Origin: Silene latifolia
Lineage: Eukaryota > Streptophyta > Magnoliopsida > Caryophyllales > Caryophyllaceae
DNA length: 64,000 nt
Reading direction: 5' to 3'
NCBI RefSeq assembly: GCF_048544455.1
Contig: NC_133536.1
Coordinates: forward strand, 41,474,152-41,538,151
Shown: positions 47,356 to 58,379 of the stretch, piece by piece
Position numbering within the stretch: position 1 is the stretch's first letter
How the letters are laid out: every line of letters starts with the position of its first letter
Notes under the pieces: generated by a model
Databases searched by the model: none
Told to the model about the DNA's origin: nothing
What the model saw: only the letters and a program-made list of their open reading frames with translations
Program-made: the position numbers and the translations under genes

Positions 47356-49371
47356 GTCTTCATCCCGATCTTATCTGGCAATAATGATCATTACAGTTGT
47401 GCATGCATAAACTTCGTTTCCGAGCAGATAGAGTATTTGGACAACCGTCGCTACGACGATGATTTTGAGAAGCTTCCATATTTTAGAATTTCGCGTATTA
47501 CGGTAATAATTATAAATAGCATACCTCAATTTGTTCTTTAGTGTATATGTATTCTGGAATTGTAAACACTGTTTTTAAATTGACTAATTTTTTGAAATTC
47601 CTTTTACAATGTGATTTAATGGGCGAGTATCTGGAGTCTAAAGGGTTTGTTAGAGGTTCAAAGGTCGCCGGGTTTAAATTTGTCAATGTCGAATTTAAAT
47701 GGCAAGGTACGGGGTATTCTACGTTTGATTGCGGGGTGTACATGATGATACACATGCTGCTTTTCAATGGGAAGCTTTTTGACTGCGCCTTAGGTGAGAT
47801 GGACGTTATCAACCTCGTCCGGGCTGAAGTGGTGTCGATCCTTATCCTGAGTGACCATAACAAAGTGAGGGAGAGCATTCGCGCAAGTATAACCCAATTC
47901 AGGGAAAAGTATGGTCAAGGTCCGAATTCGGTCTCCAATGTTGCACAGAAGCGGAGTCTGGACGATGAGGAAGAGATTACGTACAGTAAACGTCCCCGTG
48001 TTGCAGTCCCACCCCCTAAACGCGTAGAAGGAAGCCCTGTGGTCAATCTTGTAGCCATACAGGCGGAAAGCAGCCCCGTTGTTGTTCAAGTGTCAGCACA
48101 GTCTTCAGGTAGCCAACCTTTGTCAGCCGTAAGGAGCCGTCCCCGGGGCGGGGGGGTGGCGTGGGATGCTCAATTGACTGTGGGGCTACCGGTACGCAGA
48201 CTCTTGTTGTCTCGACCTTCCTACGGAACAATCAAAGTTTGGTAAGGGGTGTTCGATCACGTCGAAAGCATGCGGTGGACTATTGCTTGTTAGACGACTA
48301 CAACTTTGAAAATTCGTTAGTATCTGCCAGACTCTTATAACAGGGCCAATTAGTTACGATATTTAATTTGTAACTACCTCTCAATTTCTTACTATTATAC
48401 GTGTGTTTCATTGCAGCGAATCAATCTCTTGGTACAGTAGGCATGCCGCGCTGCGCCGGTCCGACATCATGACCATGCTTCCTGAGGTTGTAATGTCGCC
48501 TGTTGTCATTGAGTCCTGGGCTGTTTTGCTGAACCATTTGGAGTCTGCTGAATACTTACTTCCTAGGATGGCCTTCTTTGGGATACGTCATATGGTACAC
48601 CCCCCCGCACAAAGCCTAAAAGTTATACATTAGTTTTTACTTTTATTATGTAGGCTCACTCACTTCTCTCGAACAGAATGTATCATGCGACTTTTGGATA
48701 TACGTGAAGCGTGCTCACAGTCTAATGACATCACTGACCGGCTGTATCACATTTGGGACACCTTCATCCAAGACTGTGATAAAACTTTCAACCTGAATGC
48801 CGAGTTTATCTTCGTACCTGTCAACATTGGTGGGCACTTTGCATGCGTATATATAAATTTTGGACAACAAACTGTTGATCTCCTTGACTACCAACATCAT
48901 GCCAACTGGGATCAGTCTGAAATGTGCAATGTTACTCGCCAAGTGGCATCAGCTGTTAGCGATTATTTGGATGTCAGAACGAACATGGGAAATGAGATTA
49001 CTAGCTTTGAGCATCGGCAAATCCCGTTCAGGCGCCAAACACCCCTTCCTAACATAACAAAATCAGGGATTTTCTGTATGATGTATATGCTGATGTACGA
49101 GGGTCAACCTTTTGATCATCCAGACTTGGAGAGGAAGAGGAATCGACGGTACTTGGTAGTCGAGTTGGTGGCGACGCTTGTTCTAGCTGACATAAATGTC
49201 AACAGAGACATTTTTGAAGCAAAGTTGAATGGGTTTATCGCTGGAAAAGAAGATTTATGGGCCAAGTTACAAAAGAAGCGCAAAATTAAGGCTGTGTTAT
49301 CGAAAAAGTGAACAATTTGTGGACGTATTTTTTTTTTTGAAATGTATTTTGTTTGGCAACATTGAACTTAG

Positions 49372-52300
49372 TGTAGATACCCGTATCCGTCGATATTGGA
49401 ATTTATAGAGAACCCGACAAACACCCGATGATGATAGGACACATGTATTTATTAGTTGTCATTGTCATTATTTGGGTTCGTTTTACGATGTAGAATGAGC
49501 GTTGTCGACGGAGTATTTTATTAATTTAAATGATATTTAAATTAAATGTTTTTTTTAAAGTGAATTCATTTTATTGCTTTATTTTGAATTTATTTTCTCA
49601 AGTTTATTTTATTGAAAATAAAATTAATATTTGATTTGAAAAATCATTTTATGGGTGTATCTGATTTGAAAAATCATTTATTTTAATGTGTTAATCGATT
49701 TGAAAAATCGAATTTGAAAATCGAAAACTCGTTTCAACCACGCGTTTTGGAGCTCGATTATAGCTCGGTTTTTGAGCCCGTTTTCTTTACGAGTGGGCAC
49801 GAATCTCGAGTACACTAACCAACTTAAGCCTCTACCCATCCAACCCCAGTTCGAACCCCCATATCCACACCCAAATCTCGTCCCAAACATCCCCCCAACA
49901 CAGCCCAATTCCTTCCTCTACCCGTGTTTGTATAGCCCATCGAAAGCCTTTCTAAATCGACTCAAACTTGGTCCAAACCCGCAACCCATCACCACCAACC
50001 CGTGCTCCACATTACCCACAACAACCCAGCACCTAGACCACCACAAAACCCATCCAATTCCCGTCCCAAATACTCCCCAAACAGCCCGCATAACAAGCAG
50101 CCCCCCCTGTTTTGCGTGCTCAATCCCGAGCATAAAACCCGCTCCAAATACCACCAAAACCCATGCCCATTAACCCTAAACCATACCCTAGTATCCTACC
50201 CATATTACCTTAGCTTAACCACCAAGAAAACCCCTCACAAAGCCTCTCAAACCCTCACAAAAGCTGCTGGACAGCAGCTGTGTGCAAACCGAGCCCGTCT
50301 GCCTCTCCCCTCTAAAACCCTACCTTAACTCCTTATAAATACCCCCCCTTCACCATACATTCATTCCTCTAAGTTCTCCATACATACTACCTTCACTTAC
50401 AAGCTTTAAACTTCAGAAACAAACCCTAATTGCCTCCCAAAAACCCTCGACAAAACCGACTTGCAAACTGAGAATCAGTTTGTGTGTCCTCTTTGAAACC
50501 CTTCGTTCTCCCTTCAAACCTCCATCAAAATTCGAGTTTCTTGTTCCAAATTAACCATAAAATATCCATCTACACATTAGACCAAGATTTACGAGCCAAA
50601 TTGCCCTTGAGAGTACACGAATTCCCTCGAAAAACAGAGTGTTATACACTCTGTTTTCGCGGCTTTTCCTGTCTGTCCAGTTCTGTTTGTGCTCGTTTTT
50701 CGTGCCCAATAACTCAGAACGAGCAGGGATTGTTTTAAGATCTCTGTTCTCCTATCTTTCTAGTTTTCAAAACATCTTTTATATCGAATTTTCATCGTGA
50801 AACGAGAGAAATCGCAGTTTGAAAGTTGCTGTCCAGATTTGCAAAAAACGTGTTGTTTGCTTTGTTTCTTCGTCGACGACGGCCTCTCGAGATAAAATCT
50901 ACCATCGATTACGACCCAAGACGGTGTTAACGATACATGTAGGTTGAGAGTGCATCAAATCCTCCTCTTTCTCCCTTTTATCTCGTTTTTTTTATGTTTG
51001 TTTTTTATTGTTTCGTTTTATTTTGTTTATCGTTTGTTATCGTTAACTATGAAACTAGTTTAGTCCGAGTATGAGTTAAAGTACCACCATGAACACCCAC
51101 ATTGACTTGAGATGGGAAAGAAATCCGCTACATCAGTCGGTCGTAACCCCCGTCTCATTTACATATCCTCGTGTTCAAGGTAGGGCATTAATAAAACGAA
51201 TTCTAACTTCGCTCTTCGCTTTTGACCCCTCTTTTGTTTCGTGTGATTCGACCCACCCTAGGACCATTCACATGTTAGTATGACCTCTGATCGTTAACAT
51301 ATAACTCGTTTAGATGACATTAGATCAATTTAATAACCTAATTAGACACGTTAGGGTACATTGACATAGCTTTAAAAATCAACTAACAATTCTATAACCT
51401 AATTGAACGCATCTCTCTTTTCACTCGATTTCTCGCTAGCATAGGAGTGCGTGATTAGCACCTTCCTATTAACACTCGATGAGTAGCTTTAATATCGTAA
51501 CTCCTTGACCTAATTTGACCCCTTTAGGCCGTATAGAATACGCATTTGCAAGACATCTTTTCAATCGATCAACGTCGTTTCTAACTTGTTTTCTAGCCCG
51601 CTTTCGAACTTGTTTCGCAATCAATTAATATAACTAATGAACCTGACCTAGGACCTAGGGTAGCCGTGTCTAGAGTGGCCATGGCTTGGCCGTGTCCTTT
51701 GGTCTTTCTTGTTTCGTTTGTTTTACATCGTTTGTTCTTTATTGTTTTGTCGCTTGTAATTTATCGTTTGTTCGTCGAGCTGTAATTTTCAAGTTAGCTT
51801 TCTTTTGTTGAGTCAAAACCTTTTCCAAAAACCTTAGTCTTGTTTGGTTAGATGGTTGTGCCCCAAAGTATGTAAGAGCGTAGTAAATCACATGTTGTTT
51901 AAAGCAACATGGCCCGATTTATGCTAATGCATGCTTTGGTGCGTAGCCCTATGTCTAATTCGATGAGATTAAGTGAAAGCACACATTGCGTGAAGTGACC
52001 CAAGGCCGTGAGTCATGTAAGCCATGGGCCACCCCTTTGTGCACGTTTTCCTAGGCCGAATGGCCGTGTAATGCGTCATGTACGGTTTTGTGTATAGCGT
52101 TGTATTTTAGATCGAGTTGTATTTTTAATTTATCGTTGTGTCGGCATGAAATGCCTGGGTTGTAATAGGGTAGATCCCAACGGCTCCCCCATTCCCATCA
52201 AGCCTTGTTTGTTTCGTTTATATGTTGTTAGATCAATCAACCCACATGCTAAATTACAACTTTGACAAAGTTAGTTTAGTTGCATCTAAATCGACATAGA

Positions 52301-52736
52301 AACTTCACATGTTAGGGTTTTGAAAACGATGTTTGCATATCATATATCGTAGTAGCTATGACCTTGTTTGAAATCCGATACTTGATTTAGTAGAGGCCGT
52401 TATTGACGGGCGGGGTTAGGTGTCCTTATGGGCTTCCTAACACGTACCCTCACCCCTTACTCAAGATCTATTGTTTGTGGATCCGTCTAAATACCATTGG
52501 ATTACGAGAGTCATTCAAATCGAGTGATATAGGGTACAAGTCTTTATCTTTAATCACTCGTAGTCGATTGGCTTTATGCTTTTCGATGAAAGGTGTAAAG
52601 TTGACTTGAATGGTTCCAAGTTCCCAAAAAACTTGGTGGCGACTCTAATTTGTCTTAATTCGATTCGAAAGAACCTCGAGTCGATTATGGCTAGTGTGGA
52701 TCCCGCGGACGCAGTTCCCGAGGGCCTTGTCCACGA
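49372..52736 (+). repeat. 5' LTR of the Tat-like element
   Basis: Starts TGTAGATACCCG. A TATA box TATAAATACC at about 50334 is followed by a leader-like, pyrimidine-rich stretch. Open frames in the Pro/Asn-rich part (49770-50330) are repeated in the other LTR and show no domain. Confidence 0.9.
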
Positions 52737-52755
52737 TTTGGCGACTCACTGGGGA
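52737..52755 (+). other. Primer binding site of the Tat-like element
   Basis: TTTGGCGACTCACTGGGGA directly follows the LTR end. The matching 3' LTR is followed by host sequence instead. I do not assign the tRNA with certainty (Arg-type is usual for Tat/Ogre). Confidence 0.7.
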
Positions 52756-53845
52756 AAAGAGGACTAGTTACACTTTGTTTCTAGGGTCTTTTCCTCCGAG
52801 GTGAAACTTGAAAAGAAAGTATTGGAAAGTAAAACATTACTCATAGTGCTACGATTCATGCATAAACCCTTAAGGACTTTCCCGGGCCGTCCCAGCGTTT
52901 CTTTGTGATGCGTGGGGGGTGACGTCCCACTATGCCAGGAACTCGCACATTGTTTGCTTCCACTCCGCCTCGTCGTGGTTCTTGATGGTGGGGATGCTCT
53001 TCTAGGTACTCTACCTAAAGGCCCTTGCTCTATAAGACCCAAAAAGGATGGAGGGCATAGACCTTCTTGTAGAAGACTTGCCGAGACTTAGAGATGTCTA
53101 GGAGCATACATCCTTATAACATGAGAATGACAATGTGCGAAATGAATTTCCCGAGTCTTTTCAAAACTTTCCGTATCAATTTCAAAACCGAACTTTTGAA
53201 CAACTTACTTTCAAAATAGCATGGTTTTAAAAACGCGGAATGCTGCCCAAATAGGACTAGATTTTTCGGCCCAAAATGAGCTTTTATAGCCGGCATGCTG
53301 CCCATTTCAAGTCTCATTTTCAAATCAATCCTTCGTTTTTTCAAATTCAATCCAAATTTTTTCTCGAACCTTAACCAAGCATGAAATGCGTTGAGTCGTG
53401 TCCGTGTCCTGGCCGTGTTAGGCTAGGCGTGTTTTGCCCCGAGAGTCTAGAACACGACCTTGTTGGGTCACCCAAGCTCACCTCTTGGGCTTCGAGTCAT
53501 GTGGGTCGACCAATTGGTCTAGGATAGTCCACAGAAACGTCCAAGCTAGGCCCTTTAGGGCGTTTCACTTAAACCTATGGGCTATGTTAGTCCAATCACG
53601 GGTTTAGTCACACCGAGTCCAGTTTTGAATCGAGCTATGACAGCTTGAGTCATGTCGAGTCTAAAATGAATCGGGGTCTAAATCCAACCGTGAGTCGAAC
53701 CTTTTGGTTAGTCGGTCATAAGTCGAGTCTTTGTTTGAGTCAAGTTGGTGTCGTGTCCTTAAGTGTGCAGGGGCTCTTACATTTGCATATTGACTCGGTT
53801 CGGGGTTTTCTTGTAGAAAGGCCGCCAAAAACCCGACTTCAAGCA

Positions 53846-55303
53846 ATGGAAGATGCTGTTAAAAAACTCACTGAGGCCGTGAACCTCATGATGGCCAGAA
53901 TGGATGCGATCGAATCCAAGCTAGGTGAAGATTCCTCTTCATCTACCCCACCTCTGACTGATCTGGAGAAACGGTTCAAATTCATTGAAGACCGTCTGAA
54001 ACTCTCCCAGGGGAAGAACATCCATTACGAAAATGCTAGGGCCTATGCCCCAGTTCAGGATAAGTTGCCCACAAACATGGTGCTCACTGATATCCTAAAG
54101 TTTAAGGGCACAGAAGATCCAGTCCACCATGTTAAGGCCTATAAGAGGTACTTAGCACTGAAGAGAGTACCTGCTAACATGCTCTCTGAAATTTTCGCCC
54201 AATCTCTGGGTGAACACCTGAAGGCGTGGTTCTACAATCTGGACCTTAAGAACTTCCCTACTTTCGAAGATATTACGGTGGAGTTCTGCAAGCACTATGC
54301 TGATAATGTCGAGATTCAAACCAACATAAGAACATTAGAGGTGATAACACAGAAAGACAAAGAAGGCTTTACTGAATTCCTTGAAAGATGGCGCGCTGAA
54401 AGCGTGAAATTAGCCAAGAAGCCTGACGAAGTTGAAATGGTAGATAAGTTCGTAAAGAATCTACGACCTATTTACCGCAATGCTCTGAAATACCAGAATT
54501 TTGGCTCTTTCAAAGAATTGATAAGAATCGGGATAAAGGTAGAAGATGATGTCATAAGGGCAGAGGCTGAAAAGCCGAAAGGGTACCAAGGGGCCTTATC
54601 GTCTAAGGGCAAGGCCCCAGCAACGGCCCATATTAATGAAGCCATCAATCTCTTAGAAGGGCAATCGAAAAAGTCGCAGCGCCAAACACCTAGGGCATTC
54701 ACCGATATTGGATGCACTTATACATACGCTCTCCAAAGGCTCATAGCCCAAGGAAAGTTGAAGCCTATTGGTCCAACTCCGGACCCTTCCGCTGATCAAC
54801 AAGGTAAATGGTATAAACCAAATGCCTACTGTGCCTTTCATCAAGGGAAAGGCCATGATACTGAAAGGTGCTATCGACTGAAGCACGAAATCCAAGACAT
54901 GATTGAGAATGGAACACTCCCGATCCCAACTGTTAAACCCAATAACATCACCACTCCATTTGGCGATCATGCAAACTTTGTTTCTGTCGAAGACAATGTC
55001 GATTATTCCCATCTTATCCGCCCATGTCACTTGAAAGGGGTGTTTATCGGGAAAATATTTGTGGATTGCTTTGAATTCTTGCCAAACCCGAAGAATGAAA
55101 TTCAAGTCGGGAGTCCTGCTCTAGAATGTACTCCTCTCATTAACGAAGTTAATAAAAGACAATTCGATTCACCAACCTCCATCACTAGCGTAGATCCTCA
55201 GAGGACTACCTCAGGATGGAGGCAAACCATCAAAGGGATCAAGGATCAGAGCCGAGCATCTAAGCTGACAGCTGAACAAGAGAAAGCTCATGACCAGATT
55301 TGA
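53846..55303 (+). CDS. gag: Gag polyprotein of the Tat-like element
   Basis: The frame is open from 53645. The ATG at 53846 starts MEDAVKKLTEAVNLMM, an N-terminal coiled coil, and gives 485 residues. A retrotrans_gag capsid domain spans about residues 90-230 (KFKGTEDPVHHVKAYKRYLA, LKAWFYNLDL, FCKHYADN). A modified zinc knuckle CAFHQGKGHDTERC (CX2HX4HX4C) lies near residue 330 and is typical of Tat/Ogre Gag. It ends with a stop at 55301-55303 without passing into a protease. Intact as read. It would form particles and package the RNA, while reverse transcription and integration would have to come from another element. Confidence 0.88.
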   Translation: MEDAVKKLTEAVNLMMARMDAIESKLGEDSSSSTPPLTDLEKRFKFIEDRLKLSQGKNIHYENARAYAPVQDKLPTNMVLTDILKFKGTEDPVHHVKAYKRYLALKRVPANMLSEIFAQSLGEHLKAWFYNLDLKNFPTFEDITVEFCKHYADNVEIQTNIRTLEVITQKDKEGFTEFLERWRAESVKLAKKPDEVEMVDKFVKNLRPIYRNALKYQNFGSFKELIRIGIKVEDDVIRAEAEKPKGYQGALSSKGKAPATAHINEAINLLEGQSKKSQRQTPRAFTDIGCTYTYALQRLIAQGKLKPIGPTPDPSADQQGKWYKPNAYCAFHQGKGHDTERCYRLKHEIQDMIENGTLPIPTVKPNNITTPFGDHANFVSVEDNVDYSHLIRPCHLKGVFIGKIFVDCFEFLPNPKNEIQVGSPALECTPLINEVNKRQFDSPTSITSVDPQRTTSGWRQTIKGIKDQSRASKLTAEQEKAHDQI

Positions 55304-57376
55304 AATTATGAGTCGGGATCTGTTTTCTTATTTTAGTCGAGTCGAGTCTAGGACTTTCTTTTCCTAAAGTTGAGTCGTTTGTTCCGTGATGACCTAGGGT
55401 GTGTCCTAGGAATCGTTCCTTCGAGTCTGTTAAGCATTTGTCTTTCCAATAAAAAGTTCCAGTTTCGTTTCCAAATTTGTCTTATTTCCAATCCTCAATC
55501 ATTCTGAAAGCATGATAAAATGCACAACACACTCAAAGGCATCCCTGGGGTAGAAATATGTCCCGTTTCAAAATGTAAGGTACACTAGGATCCCGTGTCT
55601 GATTCCTTTACCTATTCCATGTCTGGCGTTAGAAAACCTCCATCAAAACCAGTGCTTGTGACAAGCTTTTAGATGATTATATGACAAACTCGGACTAGCT
55701 CCTTGTTTTCCCTATCGATGACGGAAGGCAAGCCTTTCCCCCATAAAATCATCCCATCTCGAAGAGAGAAAAGACCAACCCATTTTAACAAGGAATTGTT
55801 AGTTCTAACCCAATTTAGTTGGCGAAGCCCAGTTTTCAGTGTGAATTCAATGGTAACAAGCAGTATGGGTAGAAGATCATTTTCGGGAAGAAAAAGAAAA
55901 AAGAGACGAAAAAAGAAAGAAGAAAAAGAAAAGTGATGAAAGAAAAAGGAAAAAAGAAAAAAAGATGTTGAAGTTATTGCGGAATGCTTTTGGTTGGATG
56001 TCGAAGTTACGGAAGCCATAAGTCAAGTCAAGTACCCATAGTTGAAGTTCAATGGGCGAAGCCCAAAAGCGTCAGTAGTAACCTCTTTACCCTCTAAGTC
56101 CTTCCTGAGACAGTTACAAAGGGATAGTCGGGAATTTTGAGAATCATTCCGCTTGTGTTGTTACACCCAGCCTTTAGGGTCAAGACATGGAAATTTGAAC
56201 CCACATCGATTCCCAACCCATTTGTACTCGGGTTTCATCAAACCTGAGACACCATTTCTGACCACGTTATAAGCCATAGCCCTTGGCCTTAACACCACAA
56301 AATGAACCTTCAGAATGATGGTTTACCTTGCGAACCTATTTTTTACCAAGCTCCACATCCCAAAGAACCAAAGCCTTTTGTACCAACCCTAGACACGGGA
56401 TTTAACAGTACCTTACAGGCTAGAATGGGATACGTCATGATACCTTAGGTGAAACCTTCGAGTGTGTACACACAATTAAAATGCCAAGTTTATGCACCTT
56501 GATCGAACTACGTCGGATTTGATTTCGCTCCACGCGAATACGTAGGCAGTCCTTCTGAACAAGGGATTCAATCCACTCATCAACCAAGTTGTCATCTTGT
56601 CGGTTTCTTACGGGTCTTAACCAAGTCCAAATAAAGCCACCTTTGTTTGAGTTGGTCTTAGCACTCGATGTAGGATCGGATAAGGATATAGGTTCGGATG
56701 AATAGTATCGAGTCTCAGAATGAGCTTTATCTAACGGTGTAGGCAAAGATGCTGAGTCACATAGATGTGGGTTTGTGTTGGGAACGGAAAATATGAAAAA
56801 CCCGCTGAAAAGAAAGAAGGCGTGGAAGAAAAATAGTAAAAGCCCGCTGAAAAGAAAGAAGGCGGTGGTAAGAAATGATGAAAACTCGCTGAAAAGAAAG
56901 GAGGCGAGAAGAAGAGTGACAGAATGTTCCCAACAAAAGTGATGTGTGATGTCCAATTGTTCTCGTAAAATAAGTTGTGTTTAGTGTCTAGGCGAAGCTA
57001 ACGTTGTTGCTCCGTGAGTTTAATCAACCTTGTCAATGCCAAGTGATCTTGATTCCCATGTGCCCTTGGGAGCACGCCCATGCCATACGATATCCCTGTC
57101 TCAAGTCCGATGGCCTTGTGATTCCCGTTTGCCATCTTTTGGCGCCAGAATGGCCAATTTACATTTCTACCCCCAACAAGTCAATAATTGAATTTAAACT
57201 CGTGCACACTTACGGTTTTATTTTCCTTTTTGTTTTACGGTAGCGGGCTACGCCCACGTTTGTTTACGGGTCATACAAAGTGTCTGAGTCGTATTTTCTG
57301 CTCACCCGTCAAGGTTCGATTTCAAAATGCCAAAGATTTCAGAATTCCGAAATTTCAAAAACTTTTTGCGAATTAT

Positions 57377-57710
57377 GGGATAGATGATCCAAGTAGTGGT
57401 ACATTTCAAGTCAAGGTTCAAATCTCAAAGTTCAAAATCAAATTTTGGGTCGACGACCCAACATCCAAGTGATTCATTTCAAATTCAAAATTTGGGCCGA
57501 TAGCCCAATTATTCAAAATTTTCAACATGTTCAAATTTCGGGTCGATGACCCAGTCTTTCCAACTCAAATTTAGGGCCGAGGGCCCAACATTCCAAGTAA
57601 TGTCAAATTCAAACTTCGGGTCGATGGCCCAGTTTTTCAAAATTTTCAAATTCAATTTTCGGGTCGATGACCCAACCTTTCGAATGATCCAATTTTAGGA
57701 TCGATGATCC
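57377..57710. repeat. Array of short inverted repeats, GGGTCGATGACCC type
   Basis: Seven clear hairpins at 57447, 57494, 57540, 57574, 57618, 57661 and 57698, 34-47 bp apart, plus a weaker one at 57377. Arms vary (GGGTC/GACCC, GGGCC/GGCCC, GGATC/GATCC) but mostly stay complementary. Confidence 0.85.
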
Positions 57711-57992
57711 AAATGTGCTTATGTGATGATTATTGCTAGTACGTTTTTGTGCTTCAAATGTAGCAGGATATGCTTCAACTGGGGGCTCTAAAGTCTTCAA
57801 CATTAGAGCCATCACAAACTGGGGGCTCTGAAGCCGTTGGCTTCAGAGACCATTATCAAGATGTAAAGGATGACATCCACCAAGAATTCAATTCAATACC
57901 AGAGTATGAAATGGAAGAATTCCGTAGCTGAAAGCAAATGATGAAAGCGGCGGCAACCTCATCGGAAAGTCCCGTCCCTTTTAGGCACCTGC

Positions 57993-58080
57993 CAACAGAT
58001 GATAAATTTTGGGCAAATGTCAACAGATGATGAATTTTGGACAAATGTCAGCAGATGATAAACTTTGGGCATGTGTCAGC
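57993..58080. repeat. 28-bp tandem repeat, three copies
   Basis: CARCAGATGATRAAYTTTGG units start at 57993, 58021 and 58049; a fourth start is at 58077. Confidence 0.9.
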
Positions 58081-58366
58081 AGTTGCCGAACTACGACGTG
58101 GGTTTGATTCCGTCAGAAACGGATACTTAGGCGCCTAAGGATAAGGCTCAATCCACCATATATGCAATTTATGGGTCGACGACCAATGACGATAATTTGA
58201 CACAACAGAAGCAAGAGTCAATCCCCAGCGAAGTTTCAGGTATGATCTCTTCTTATGGTCAAGGCGAGCTTATATACGCAAGTCTAATGGACTATAAACG
58301 ACCCGCAGAATCCTCGGTCGAGAGGGACTGGGGTGTACTTTGACTTTCGCCTTGTCCAAGCCTCGG

Positions 58367-58379
58367 TCAAAGTGGGGCT
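58367..58379 (+). other. Polypurine tract of the Tat-like element
   Basis: AAAGTGGGGCTC immediately before the 3' LTR. Confidence 0.7.

Larger units (their letters stand above)
41926..49311 (+). pseudogene. Ulp1-type (C48) transposon gene with two protease domains, decayed
   Basis: Proposed exons: 41926-43001, 43191-46025, 46116-46299, 46397-46525, 47356-47502, 47610-48315, 48417-48594 and 48677-49311, with GT-AG borders and agreeing phases for most joins. Residues 1-300 form a helical domain (VKCRPNMLHKLISKLNIAQR, YDWCSYVLE), the middle is a repeat-rich acidic region, and two C48 units follow. Unit 1 has His in NDHYSCACINF, Asp in IEYLDN, Gln in KWQGTGYS and nucleophile Cys in FDCGVYMM. Unit 2 has His in GGHFACVYINF and Asp in DLLDYQ, but Ser at the Cys site (KSGIFCMM). 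C48 enzymes cleave SUMO or similar Ub-like tags. Lesions: a C-run frameshift near 42945, the hAT insertion at 43585, TAA at 44550-44552, a frameshift near 45395, a CAA instead of CAG acceptor at 47607-47609, a G-run shift near 48147 and a phase break at 48677. Confidence 0.75.
55304..58366 (+). other. Non-coding internal region replacing pol
   Basis: 3 kb with no RT, RNase H or integrase motif in any frame. It holds purine-rich runs (55900-55970), three copies of a CGCTGAAAAGAAAGRAGGCG-type unit (56811, 56843, 56885), a set of short inverted repeats (57377-57710), PPT-like CTGGGGGCTCT copies (about 57778 and 57820), and a 28-bp tandem repeat (57993-58080). Confidence 0.7.

Noticed and set aside
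49772..50328. Pro/Asn-rich open frames repeated at 58695-59335
   Set aside because: They lie inside both LTRs of the Tat-like element upstream of its TATA box. Their duplication reflects the LTR pair, not a gene family.
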